DNA from: Liolophura sinensis
Taxonomy: Eukaryota; Mollusca; Polyplacophora; Chitonida; Chitonidae
Assembly (NCBI RefSeq): GCF_032854445.1
Contig: NC_088303.1
Location: 3,047,501-3,111,500 of the forward strand
DNA: 64,000 nucleotides
Direction of reading: 5' to 3'
Made by a program: the position numbers and the translations under genes. The stretch's first letter is position 1. Each line of letters opens with the position of its first letter. The notes beneath the pieces are model-generated. The model was not told the DNA's origin. It did no database searches and saw only the letters and a program-made list of their open reading frames with translations. Below are positions 13,001 through 22,739 of this stretch, one piece after another.

Positions 13001-15079
13001 TTGGCCCCTTGACTATCCTCCTGATTTGCACTCTCCGCTGTCTCTTCAGTAAGATCACTGTTATTTGAGGCATTCTGAGCTCCTGGGCTGTCTTCTCCAA
13101 CACTGTCATTCAGCTGTCACAAAAAGAAACACACACAAGAGAATTTCACTATTTCAATTTACAACAATATGGTTGGGTTGAGTGTACTGGTTTCTCAACA
13201 TGAAGAAAAGAGTGCCAAGGCACATGTGACTTAAGGATCTGAGTTCTATTTCACCCTTCCCACATTAGTTTTCAGAAATACAGTTAATGAGAAAACTAAG
13301 CTGGGAACATGGCCACCTGAGCCCAGAGTTAAAGATAAACTGTGCGAAATGGTAAGCTGCTTGTCACATTCCTTGTGAGCATGTGCTGAAATGACTGTCA
13401 AAGTCTGTGTGCTTAATCTGTGACTTTACTTCCACATAAGGAATCCAAGATGTTTTTGTATCCATATTTAATAAAGTTCAATTTCTCCGCTCACTGCCTG
13501 GAGGTCAGTAATCTATTGTCTTTAAAAATTTTACTAAGGATCTTAAAGGGGTGAATGGGAGCAAGCTATGCAGCTTTGTGAGCCCTACTGCAAACATAAC
13601 AACACAAACAGTCATCCAGGGCAACCTCAACCTGTTGTTTCAGCAGCATCCACGGTTTCCTCTGCTTTTTTTTATTTGGCGGGCAGGCTGAAAGTTACGC
13701 CGCTTTGTTTCTAAGGAAGTGTTCTTGGCTACGATGACAGGTCTAAATAGTCATATAGCAATGATGAGTCATTAGGTCTGTGTACATATACTGTGTCTTT
13801 CAGCGGCAGGGCACATCCATGCCACCATAGTGCTGCCACCACAGAAATATCATGCCAAGGACATCATACCTGACACCGCAAACAGTCACATTATACTGAC
13901 ACCAGGCCAACCAGTGTTTACTGTTCTAGCCTCCCAGTGCTGAGCACCAAGTCAGGCAGTGTATTTATTTATTTATTTGATTGGTGTTTTACACTGTACT
14001 AAAGAATATTTCACTCAAATGACGGCGGCAAGCATTATGGCAGAAGGAAATTGGGCAGAGCCCGAGAGTAACCCATTACCATCCGCAAGTTGTTGGCAGA
14101 CGTTCCCACATACTACTGGAGAGGAAGCCATGGCCTGGACGTGAACTCACCGAGACCCCACTGAGAGAGGCTCCTGAGTCATTGCGCCGCGCTTGCATGC
14201 CACACAGGCCCCTGAGGCATTATCAAGTACCATTAACCTTAGGAATAATCCCATCAGTGAGGTCACCTCACAAAATAATAACATTTTAACAAAAGTAATA
14301 AACTGTAAAATGTAAACAATTGAATGCAACCTGTGGATGGTTTAAAGTTTCTGTCTAAACCTTGCGGCAGATACTGTGATAAACCTGACAGCATGCTACA
14401 ATTCTAGTCAGAAGTCACTACATTTAGAATGATTAAGAGTTTCCAAACAATGTTGCTAACACTTAATTACCCACCTTATCCTCTTGTTTCACCTACATCC
14501 AAGCACTAAGAATTACAGTCATTCTCACCTTGTCCACAATTAGTTTTTTGTCTGGTTAGTTTATTCTGAACCATCTTTTGACGAACAAAATCTTTGACGC
14601 CTCTTCCACATTCATGCTTTCGCTTGTACCTGCCATTGTGTGTGCATGGACTGCTTACATCACATGTGTCATGCACTGAAACTCTTGACGATTCTACATG
14701 GAGCAACTTTGGCCTAGAACTGCAGCATGTCGTCAGGCTTATCACAGTATCGGCTGCAAATTCTAGTGATACTACGGATGGTCCTTAGTTTCCCAGGGGC
14801 TCTGCCCGGTTTATTCCCACCATAATGCTGGCTGTCGTCGCATAAGCGAAATATTCTTGAGTGCGGCGTAAAACACCAGTCAAATAAATAAACAGCTCAA
14901 CATTATCAATCTGAATTTACCAGTTCGAATGGGTTGGTGACCAAATTTCGTGACTTGGATTTCTTGGACGATGACTTGGCAGCTGGGTCAGGGGCATTTT
15001 CCTCCGAACTATCATCTTTGAGCTCTGGAATGAATATGTCTGACTTCCCCTGTAGTTTCCTCAAGGCTCTGTTTGACAT
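1041..15079 (-). CDS. TCF25: TCF25/NULP1 orthologue (Rqc1 family), 16 coding exons, 602 aa
   Basis: Coding exons, in transcript order (minus strand): 15079-14921, 13113-12916, 12631-12495, 12164-12099, 11627-11539, 11366-11236, 10301-10202, 9008-8915, 8611-8519, 6860-6755, 6522-6415, 6007-5889, 3451-3296, 3077-2987, 2142-2063, 1122-1041. All introns are GT-AG; the joined length is 1809 nt, one open frame. Seen: N-terminal MSNRALRKLQGK, an acidic/Ser region, a Lys/Arg run near residues 96-106 (nuclear or RNA-binding type), then family blocks: YQQIQRQFWEAVDSL (exon 6), ERALYSFEVAFHPLFSL and YRRPENR (exon 8), GDPLCVLLMID (exon 10), AHRNLSQLPNFALSVPLA (exon 11), FPGVLLPLLE (exon 12), RNIYRHVLISEIKE (exon 14), YDPLPP (exon 15), RSLLPNF at the end. 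Known for the family: Rqc1/TCF25 works with the LTN1/NEMF ribosome quality-control complex on stalled 60S subunits; it was first described as a nuclear bHLH-like factor. The human protein is about 70 residues longer, mostly at the C-terminus. Exon 4 uses donor GTATGT (12098) rather than the GTGTAT two bases earlier, because only that keeps frame. The start is the first ATG in frame with the conserved N-terminus. Confidence 0.93.
4255..4585. repeat. Degenerate ~170-bp dispersed repeat, two copies
   Basis: Two tandem copies share ATGACC(C)C..TGACCT..AAGGTCA/AAGGTTAAGG and AATGTTCTTCCTCATGCCA followed by GTAAGTATGGTGTAAGTTTG. This GACCTTGA/TCAAGGTCA type of repeat is common in mollusc introns. 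It lies in TCF25 intron 12, next to a SINE. Confidence 0.65.
4604..4859 (+). mobile_element. tRNA-derived SINE, full length, opposite to TCF25
   Basis: The head GGCCTCCGTGGCCAAGATGG resembles a tRNA A box and GAGTTCAAGTC a B box. The body has GGAAGGTCTGTCAGCAACCTG and GATGGTCGTGGGTTTC; the tail reads AAATATTCTTGAGTATGGCG, then TAAAACACCAAACAAATAAT. The same architecture recurs at 11809, 13962, 14775, 21773, 41848, 42116 and 57771. It sits in TCF25 intron 12. Confidence 0.85.
5049..5886. repeat. 55-bp minisatellite abutting TCF25 exon 12 donor
   Basis: About 15 units of 55 bp with core CTCATGCCCATCTGCCTCAG followed by TACACCAGGCACAGGATAGAG; units are about 95% alike by eye. On the TCF25 strand the array begins a few bases after the exon 12 donor (exon ends at 5889). 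Several overlapping open frames (SASVHQAQD pattern) arise from the repeat and are not genes. I see no exon sequence in the unit. Confidence 0.9.
8968..9665. repeat. 58-bp array made from the TCF25 exon 8 acceptor and exon start
   Basis: Eleven well-kept 58-bp units plus one diverged outer unit. Read on the TCF25 strand, each unit is 15 bp of intron end (TTTATGTTTCCACAG) followed by about 43 bp of exon 8 (AACGAGCTTTGTATAGTTTT onward, coding ERALYSFEVAFHP). Only the copy whose acceptor borders 9008 continues into the rest of the exon. The others are therefore upstream decoy acceptors. Units alternate between GCGACCTC and GCGATCTC on the plus strand. Confidence 0.95.
9666..10190. other. TCF25 intron 7 sequence, no further feature
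   Basis: AT-rich intron with no recognisable exon. The part at about 9690-9860 (GGTTTAACACCACACTC, GAAACCATCAGATTTTGG, CTTGCTGGAAGGCAAGTG) has the look of an old dispersed repeat, but I cannot name it. Confidence 0.35.
11809..12082 (+). mobile_element. tRNA-derived SINE ending 17 bp from the TCF25 exon 4 donor
   Basis: The head GGGCCTCGGTGGCCTCGGGG, the B-box-like GAGTTCAAGTCC, GATGGTCGAGGGTTTCC and a final AACTAAATAAAACAATCAAAT mark a nearly full-length copy of the 4604 SINE family. It is antisense to TCF25 and lies in intron 4; its A-rich tail ends about 17 bp from the exon 4 boundary at 12099. Confidence 0.85.
13962..14214 (-). mobile_element. tRNA-derived SINE, sense to TCF25
   Basis: Read on the minus strand: head GGCCTGTGTGGCATGCAAGC, CAATGACTCAGGAGCCTCTC, body TGGGAACGTCTGCCAACAAC, and tail with GTAAAACACCAATC plus (AAATA)n. 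The copy is diverged from 4604. It is in TCF25 intron 1. Confidence 0.8.
14775..14893 (+). mobile_element. 3' half of the same SINE family (5' truncated)
   Basis: Starts at GGATGGTCCTTAGTTTCCC and runs through GGCTCTGCCCGG, CACCATAATGCTGGCTG and AAATATTCTTGAGTGCGGCG to GTAAAACACCAGTC and AAATAAATAAA. It ends 27 bp from the TCF25 exon 1 donor at 14920. Confidence 0.8.
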
Positions 15080-15753
15080 GTTTCTGTAGTTTTCTTCGTC
15101 TCAACCGCGATTTCCTTCACTTGTCATCGCTTCCGCCGTCTGCTTGTGCAATAGGAAGTGTGAATGCGCAGGCGTGGGAGAGAAAACGTGTGCTTTTGAA
15201 AGACTCCGAGTCAGAGGAACTTCTGTCGATCGTGATAATATGAAATTTAGGTAAATTAAGTTCACTCAGTCGCATGTTCACCCATGAGTGTTCTATGTAC
15301 ATGAAACTCGACATCTAGTTGTTAGCTTAAATGCATGTCAGCTCATCTGATTGAAGGATTGAGCAGTTATGTTCACTTTCGACTGACTGACTGACTGACT
15401 GACACTCATCATTTCTGCATCTAGTCAAGGATTTCTGCTGTGATCTTTTAATATGGGGCTGGGCGTAGATCACAAGGGTGGGCAGCTTTCCGTGTATCAG
15501 TATATATAAGCCACTCTTAAACCCAGGTCTCGGGCTTTTCTCCATCTTCCTGCCAGTAGGGTTGATCCTTTGCTAAAGACTTTGTAACATGTACATGATG
15601 TTGATGGACATTTGCTGACATGATTAAAATGATAATGCAGCTTTTGGCAGGCCACCATTTATATGTACTTTCGTATAACAAATAAGGTGTGCATTTGTTT
15701 CGTAAAAGATACATAGAATACTTGCTTTTTATTTCTGAATATTCATCGTATAT

Positions 15754-15956
15754 GGGTCCCTCGGTGGCCGAGCGGTCTAAGGCGCTCGCCTGGCGATCAC
15801 TGTAACCTCTCACCATTGAGATCACAATGAGGTCGCTTGCCGAGGCTCGTGGGTTTCCTCTAGGCTTTTCCACCCACCATAATATACTGGCGGCCGTCCT
15901 ATGACCGAAATATTGTTAAGTACGGGGTAAAACAACCAATCAAAAAAAAAAAAAAA
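15754..15956 (+). mobile_element. SINE with Ser/Leu-tRNA-like head and poly(A) tail
   Basis: GGGTCCCTCGGTGGCCGAGC then GGTCTAAGGCGCTCGCCTGG looks like a class-II tRNA 5' half, with a clear A box (TGGCCGAGCGG). The body has CTCGTGGGTTTCC and ACCATAATATACTGGCGGCC; the tail has GGGGTAAAACAACCAATC and a run of A. Its head is less decayed than in the other copies. Confidence 0.8.
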
Positions 15957-16049
15957 TCATAGTATATGATGTGATTACAGCTCTCTTATTGCAGTAAAAC
16001 TAGTTTAAACTACAGTTTTCGCAAGTCCCAACAGGAGGTATCAAAAGAA

Positions 16050-16130
16050 CTTTGAGCCCGAATAGGCAGTGCTAATTAAGCCCGAATAGGCAGTGTAAAT
16101 TAAGCCCGAATAGGCAGTGCTAATTAAGCC
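16050..16130. repeat. Short ~25-bp tandem repeat
   Basis: Three to four copies of AAGCCCGAATAGGCAGTG separated by CTAATT or TAAATT, upstream of RBFA. Confidence 0.8.
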
Positions 16131-16497
16131 AGTCATAATTTCCAAATATTTTCGACCATTGATTGAAAGTATGCACAAAAAAAGAGGGGTTTTTATTGTG
16201 AAAATTTTTTTCATTTTCTTTCTTGTTCCTGTGTTCTTCGTTACTTCAAGAAGCTTTTCTTGAACAGCATCAGAGAAGTTTCAAGTCAACATCCTCAAGA
16301 GAGGCTATGTGCTGTAAGCTCAGGCATACATGTAATATGTGATATTGTTGATGCCAAGGCTTTGTATACACCTTGCCACTCGTATAGATCCCTTGACTAT
16401 TATTTGACAGGTACTGGGTATAGGTATTTGTTGATTGAATCATGTCTTTCTCACAATTTATGTTCACATTAATTTTCAGTGATCATCTCCTCTGAAA

Positions 16498-19400
16498 ATG
16501 TTTTCTCTTTGCGCGAGGGTGTGGCTATGTAACCATGGCAACATGCTATGGATACAGACATTTCCAGTGTTGACCACATCCCAACAAGCAATCAGTCTGT
16601 CAACATCCAGAGCACTTGGTGCGAAAGTGAAGATGACAAGAATGCTACAAAAGATGATGGATAAAGGAAACAAGTAGGTTGTATTTAAATGTGAAATGTG
16701 CCCTTCTCTTCTTACATTACATTCTTGATAAAAATTTGATAAAAATGTTGAACTGTCTTCTGAAGATTTCCCCTAAGGATAGAAGTTCACATTTTTAGAT
16801 TAATAATTAAAAATATGTTAAAACTAATACAGGATTTTAAGCAGAAATTTGTTATTTGACTTATTAATGTTTATCTGCTTGACATTTCAGAAGAAAATGG
16901 CAAGGACTAACAGCGGTGAGTAATATTCTGTGTTTATTCTCACTAAGAGGGTTAAATGTTTATAGCTGCATAAAGCGTAAACATTTTAGAGAGCTTAAAT
17001 AAAATACGTCATATTTATACACATAATACAACAAATTAATTTGCTGGATTCTGTACAGTTTGACTTAAATGTAGCCTTCCGTAAAATTCCTATGTGTGTG
17101 ATCTGTTTGTCCGTCAATCAAATCATCCTACCATTGAACAGTACTCCACAGTACTCAGTAGTACTTCACAGTACTCCACAGTACCTCACAGTACTTCTTC
17201 AGTACTTCACAGTACTCCATAGTACTCCCCAGTACTTCTCCGTACTTCCTCAGTACTTCACAGTACTCCCTTAGTACTTCCTCAGTACTCCACAGTACTT
17301 CACAGTACTCCACAGTACTTCCTCAGGACTTCCCAGTACTTCCTCAGTACTCCACAGTACTTCACAGTACTTCCTCAGTACTCAACAGTACTTCCTGAGG
17401 ACTCCCCAGTACTTCCTCAGGACTTCCCAGTACTTCCTCAGGACTCCCCAGTACTTCCTCAGGACTCCCCAGTACTTCCTCAGGACCTCCCACTACTTCA
17501 TCGACTCGGAAATGCAGATCAGGAAAGTGGAGACTCTGACTCACAATGTATGTACATCAAATATTCTTGAGTATGACATCAAGCGTCAATCAGTGAGTCA
17601 GTTTGACACCCACTGCTCCTATTTTCAGAACATCATGGCAAATAATCAAGACACAGATGGGCAGAGGAAGAGCAAGATCACTGAGGGGCAAAGACGTCGA
17701 GCCGTTCAGGTGGGAAAGGTGCTCCATGATTATGTCACAAGCATGATGAATTCCGGAGAGCTTCACCCAAAACTGGTTGAGTGTTCTGTGGAGGTGTCTA
17801 AGGTATGTTCTCACCTGTACAGGACAGGTGTTGTATGATTACATCATCAGTATTATCAACTCTGGATAGTTTCACTCAAAACTGGTTGAGTGTTCTGTGG
17901 AGGTGTCTAAGGTACGTTCTCACCTGTAGAGGACAGGTGTTGTATGATTACATCATCAGTATTATTAACTCTGGAGAGTTTCACTCATAACTGGTTGAGT
18001 GTTCTGTGGAGGTGTCTAAGGTACGTTCTCACCTGTACAGGACAGGTGTTGTATGATTACATCATCAGTATTATTAACTCTGGAGAGTTTCACTCAAAAC
18101 TGGCTGAGTGTTCTGTGGAGGTGTCTAAGGTACGTTCTCACCTGTACAGGACAGGTGTTGTATGATTACATCATCAGTATTATCAACTCTGGAGAGTTTC
18201 ACTCAAAACTGGTTGAGTGTTCTGTGGAGGTGTCTAAGGTACATTCTCACCTGTACAGGACAGGTGTTGTATGATTACATCATCAGTATTATCAACTGTG
18301 GAGAGTTTCACTCAAAACTGGTTGAGTGTTCTGTGGAGGTGTCTAAGGTATGTTCTCACCTGTACAGGACAGGTGTTGTATGATTACATCATCAGTATTA
18401 TCAACTGTGGAGAGTTTCACCCAAAACTGGTTGAGTGTTCTGTGGAGGTGTCTAAGGTACATTCTCACCTGTACAGGACAGGTGTTGTATGATTACATCA
18501 TCAGTATTATCAACTCTGGAGAGTTTCACTCAAAACTGGTTGAGTGTTCTGTGGAGGTGTCTAAGGTACGTTCTCACCTGTAGAGGACAGGTGTTGTATG
18601 ATTACATCATCAGTATTATCAACTCTGGATAGTTTCACTCAAAACTGGTTGAGTGTTCTGTGGAGGTGTCTAAGGTACGTTCTCACCTGTAGAGGACAGG
18701 TGTTGTATGATTACATCATCAGTATTATTAACTCTGGAGAGTTTCACTCATAACTGGTTGAGTGTTCTGTGGAGGTGTCTAAGGTACGTTCTCACCTGTA
18801 CAGGACAGGTGTTGTATGATTACATCATCAGTATTATTAACTCTGGATAGTTTCACTCAGAACTGGCTGAGTGTTCTGTGGAGGTGTCTAAGGTACATTC
18901 TCACCTGTACAGGACAGGTGTTGTATGATTGCATCATCAGTATAATTAACTCTGGATAGTTTCACTCAGAACTGGCTGAGTGTTCTGTGGAGGTGTCTAA
19001 GGTACATTCTCACCTGTAGAGGACAGATGTTGTATGATTACATCATCGGTATTATTAACTCTGGATAGTTTCACTCAGAACTGGCTGAGTGTTCTGTGGA
19101 GGTGTCTAAGGTACATTCTCACCTGTACAGGAGAGATGTTGTATGATTACATCATCAGTATTATTAACTCTGGATAGTTTCACTCAGAACTGGCTGAGTG
19201 TTCTGTGGAGGTGTCTAAGGTACGTTCTCACCTGTAGAGGACAGGTGTTGTATGATTACATCATCAGTATTATCAACTGTGGAGAGTTTCACTCAAAACT
19301 GGTTGAGTGTTCTGTGGAGGTGTCTAAGGTACGTTCTCACCTGTACAGGACAGGTGTTGTATGATTACATCATCAGTATTATTAACTCTGGATAGTTTCA

Positions 19401-21374
19401 CTCAAAACTGGTTGAGTGTTCTGTGGAGGTGTCTAAGGTACGTTCTCACCTGTAGAGGACAGGTGTTGTATGATTACATCATCAGTATTATCAACTCTGG
19501 ATAGTTTCACTCAAAACTGGTTGAGTGTTCTGTGGAGGTGTCTAAGGTACGTTCTCACCTGTAGAGGACAGGTGTTGTATGATTACATCATCAGTATTAT
19601 TAACTCTGGAGAGTTTCACTCAAAACTGGTTGAGTGTTCTGTGGAGGTGTCTAAGGTACGTTCTCACCTGTAGAGGACAGGTGTTGTATGATTACATCAT
19701 CAGTATTATTAACTCTGGATAGTTTCACTCAGAACTGGCTGAGTGTTCTGTGGAGGTGTCTAAGGTATATTCTCACCTGTAGAGGACAGATGTTGTATGA
19801 TTACATCATCAGTATTATTAACTCTGGATAGTTTCACTCAGAACTGGCTGAGTGTTCTGTGGAGGTGTCTAAGGTACATTCTCACCTGTAGAGGACAGAT
19901 GTTGTATGATTACATCATCAGTATTATTAACTCTGGATAGTTTCACTCAGAACTGGCTGAGTGTTCTGTGGAGGTGTCTAAGGGACATGTCTTGTTCTAT
20001 TACATCATCAGCATGATGAACCCAGTGTTTGTGTCTGAAAGCTTATCCCTACTCCCTCAATTTTCAGGTCGAGGTGGTGGCAGATTTTAGTGCTCTCAAT
20101 GTATTCTGGTTAGCCTCAGGAACAAAGACAGATGTGGAAACACAGAACCTACTTGACAGCAATTCTGGCAAACTCAGGTACAGTTGTGTTTAATTTGGTG
20201 ATTTTGGGTTTAAAACTTCAGACATATTGTATGATATGGAGATAAAAACTTGTGTAAAATATTCAAAATGACCTACAAGTGATGTTCTGAAAGAGGTGTT
20301 AATTGTCGTCTGTATTGTAAGACCCAGGATCATTGATATGAAATGATAATGATTTTGATTTGATTCAGCTGAACATATCTGACTTGGAGGATTAAGATTA
20401 CAGAAACCAAAAGCCCTTTGTGGTTTAAAAGTGTTGACTTGCAATTTTTCCCAAGGCTAGCAGACAGAATTGTAATTACAACAGTCATGTGTATATGAAA
20501 AATGGTGAGAAATTGTTGTATGTTGTATTTTTCTTAAATAACACTTAATGTTAACACTTAATTACATACACAGGCCCCTGTTTGTCTTTTGTTTTATAGA
20601 ACTATGTTGATCAGCTTTAGAGCAATTGGTCGTGTCCCAAAGGTTAACTTTGTGAAGGACATGTCAGAAGCTAGGTCTAAACAGGTGGAGGAAATGCTTA
20701 AAATAGCAGACATGGGTCCAGAAGAGGACAGAAATGAGGAGGACCAAGTGTTTACCAATAGCAACGTAACTATGCATCATGTGACAAGATCCACCCAATC
20801 AAGACTGAAGGCTGATTTCCATCGTCTGTCAGAGTTTTCAAATACTCAAGGCATATGGCTGGAATCTGGAGCTGCCCATCTACAGAATCCACCATTAGGA
20901 GAAGTCATAATCTCTGAGGGTGGGGATAAGGGCCAAAATGTTGACTCCATATTGTCAGACAGTAATAAAAAGTATTCAGCAGAGAATAAGCCAGCTGAAC
21001 ATTTGGATGAACCCACGAGGTACCATCCATCACCTGGAACTGCTCACTTCAGGAGCGATATTTATGGCCTGAAACGAGAAGAATTGGTGAGCAAAATTAT
21101 TATGTTGAAAAGGAAGGCAAAGGATAGAAGTCTGAACATTGTAATAACTGATGAGGGTAAGACTGCAGGAATTCCTCCTATTCCAACGCTTCTTGGTAGC
21201 AGTAAAGCCCACAAAGCTGGAAAAAGAGTGCTAAAACAGAAAGATTTTTACACACTCGTGGACGCGGCAAAGGATGATGAAAGGTGGTTACAGGACATAT
21301 GTGGGGATGGTGATTTCGAGAACTTTGAAGAAATGCAGGAAGATTCTTTCTCAGACAAAGACGACCACAAATAG
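16498..21374 (+). CDS. RBFA: Mitochondrial ribosome-binding factor A (RBFA), 5 coding exons, 419 aa
   Basis: Coding exons: 16498-16673, 16891-16915, 17629-17802, 20068-20177, 20600-21374; joined 1260 nt, one open frame, GT-AG introns. RBFA binds the maturing small ribosomal subunit through a KH-like domain; the animal form acts in mitochondria on 12S rRNA. Seen: an N-terminus (residues 1-45) with Arg/Lys, Ser/Thr and few acidic residues, typical of a mitochondrial presequence; KRKWQ (59-63), comparable to the KKVWY segment of vertebrate RBFA; helix VLHDYVTSMMNSGELHPKL then VECSVEVSKVEVVADFSALN (about 98-135), the KH-like core; ISFRAIGRVPKVNFVKD (about 166-182) and VEEMLKIADMGPEED (about 188-202), matching the family's VPPIVFVQD and LLAVADFGP blocks; a long C-terminal extension with IYGLKREELVSKI. 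The tail is acidic (DGDFENFEEMQED). Overall identity to vertebrate RBFA is low, so the call rests on block order and spacing. A tiny 25-nt exon 2 is inferred from splice sites and frame. An AG at 16479 just before the ATG may end a 5' noncoding exon. Intron 3 holds a large exon-derived array. Confidence 0.85.
17140..17505. repeat. GTACT-rich simple array in RBFA intron 2
   Basis: Irregular repetition of CAGTACTTC/CAGTACTCCA with a 16-bp period in the last part (CAGTACTTCCTCAGGAC). It lies just upstream of RBFA exon 3. The self-complementary GTAC core recurs at every step. Confidence 0.9.
17803..20030 (+). repeat. 109-bp array made from the end of RBFA exon 3 plus its donor (20 units)
   Basis: Twenty 109-bp units fill most of RBFA intron 3, starting exactly at the exon 3 donor. 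Each unit is a 25-bp spacer (GTACGTTCTCACCTGTACAG then GACAG) followed by 84 nt starting GTGTTGTATGATTACATCAT and ending GAGGTGTCTAAG|GT. In the exon 3 frame these 84 nt encode VLYDYIISIINSGEFHSKLV plus ECSVEVSK, a close match to RBFA residues 98-125. Seven units (five consecutive at 18046-18565, plus those near 19248-19331 and 19575-19658) are free of stops; thirteen carry TAG (GGATAG) or TAA (TCATAA). The last unit has lost the donor (AAGGGAC). Confidence 0.95.
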
Positions 21375-21607
21375 ATGTGCTTGTTACCTGTTATGCCATT
21401 TCCTGTGATTGAGTACGAGTTGTATTTTTAAGGTTTGTTTTTCATAAATGGTTTACAGTGTTAATTAATGAGATTGAAATTAAGTGCAGTTGTATATAAT
21501 TCAAATGTTTTTGAATCTGTTATTATTTATAGAACTGCTCATGGAAATGGATAAATAATAGCTAAGGCTTTGACTTAAGTCGAATTGCAGTAATGTAGCA
21601 ATTTATT
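21375..21607 (+). other. RBFA 3' flank / UTR
   Basis: AT-rich sequence directly after the RBFA stop. No clear AATAAA appears before the SINE tail at about 21664; AAATAATA at about 21555 is the nearest weak candidate. Confidence 0.4.
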
Positions 21608-21675
21608 GGAAGCCGCCATCCTATAAGTCAAATATTTTTGAATACTACATAAAACGCCGATGAAATAAATAAATA
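21608..21675 (+). mobile_element. SINE tail fragment
   Basis: GCCGCCATCCTATAAGTCAA, AAATATTTTTGAATACTAC and AAAACGCCGATGAAATAAAT correspond to the last 65 bp of the SINE family. Confidence 0.7.
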
Positions 21676-21772
21676 GAAGCCAATGGTTGAAAATTACCCA
21701 GGATGTTGTCATGGCATGACACTTAATAAAAGTAATGTCCACCTGATGTCTCTCAGTTAACTTGATAGGGTT

Positions 21773-21966
21773 ACAGCACAATGACCCAGGGGCCCCCCAT
21801 CCATGCGGTTGCTGTGAGTTTAAGTCCAGCTTATGCTCGCCTCATCTCCGGTCCTACGTGGGAGGGTCTGTTGGAAACCTGAGGATGGTCGTGGATTTCT
21901 TAGGGGCTCTGCTTGGTCTCCTCCAACCATGATGCTGGCCGCAGTCCTATAAGTAAAATACTAAAT
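21773..21966 (+). mobile_element. SINE, 5' truncated and diverged
   Basis: CACAATGACCCAGG, GTGAGTTTAAGTCCAGC, TACGTGGGAGGGTCTG, GATGGTCGTGGATTTC and GATGCTGGCCGCAGTCC follow the family order. The head and the final tail are missing. Confidence 0.8.
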
Positions 21967-22739
21967 TTTTTGGCCTCCACGATGGATCTAGGCATGAAGA
22001 CAGTATTTTGTATCCATGTTTTCTCGCCAAATTAAAACAACCTCGATCATCACAATGTTTCTGTGTTTTGTGCTATAATGTTCCACATCTATGCGTGTAC
22101 AATTTGAAAAATTGTTCATTATATATATTTCACGCAAAAATATACATCTACATACTAAGTTTCTTGTGCGTTTCAGTATTTACGGATATCCGCCAGCATA
22201 TAGGCCTAATTGTTTTGTGTAGGTCGACCTACACACGAGTGGTGTCGGATTGGAATTACGCCGGTCAAAGTGAGTACATCACACTACCGACGTACTATAC
22301 ACATACATGTGGGCCCAATATAAAGTGGAGTGTAATCGATATGTGTGTCCCATGTAGCCCTGTGACGTACTGTGTATATACAGTACACTGCAAGAGGATT
22401 GCTATTGTAGCGCTCATACGCACAGCTAATAGTTCAAAGCAGGAATGCGCTTGTGTTGTGGTCAAACGGAAGTATCAGTGACAGATATTTTAGGTTTGTT
22501 GAAGTTGCATCGTTTTTGTACATGCGTTACAATTAAAGTCCTTGGCTCTGGGCGACCAGCATTATACATAGTGGTATTCGACTGTGTGTGGTGAAACCTT
22601 TAGTGGTAGGAAAGGCATCAATAATTTGGCAAAACAAATGGTAACATCATTATGTTTGCGGACATGGCTTAACCACCATCACTGTTTTAGCAAAAATTGT
22701 ATGTCCATTCTTGGGAAAGTTGTGAATGTAAAATCATCA

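Larger units (their letters stand above)
15080..16497. promoter_or_regulatory. Divergent intergenic interval between TCF25 and RBFA
   Basis: The two start codons face away from each other across 1.4 kb, so both 5' UTRs and any shared promoter must lie here. Seen: a (TGAC)n run near 15380-15405, a SINE at 15754-15956, a short tandem repeat at 16050-16130, and a possible RBFA leader acceptor at 16479. I cannot point to a TATA box or a CpG-rich core with confidence. Confidence 0.55.

Noticed and set aside
15754-15840. Possible functional tRNA-Ser/Leu gene
   Set aside because: The A box is good, but no matching acceptor stem 3' half is found, and the sequence continues into the SINE body and tail.
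17944-19673. Repeated 73-codon frames starting MITSSVL
   Set aside because: These use another frame of the RBFA-derived array; the meaningful frame is the exon 3 frame.
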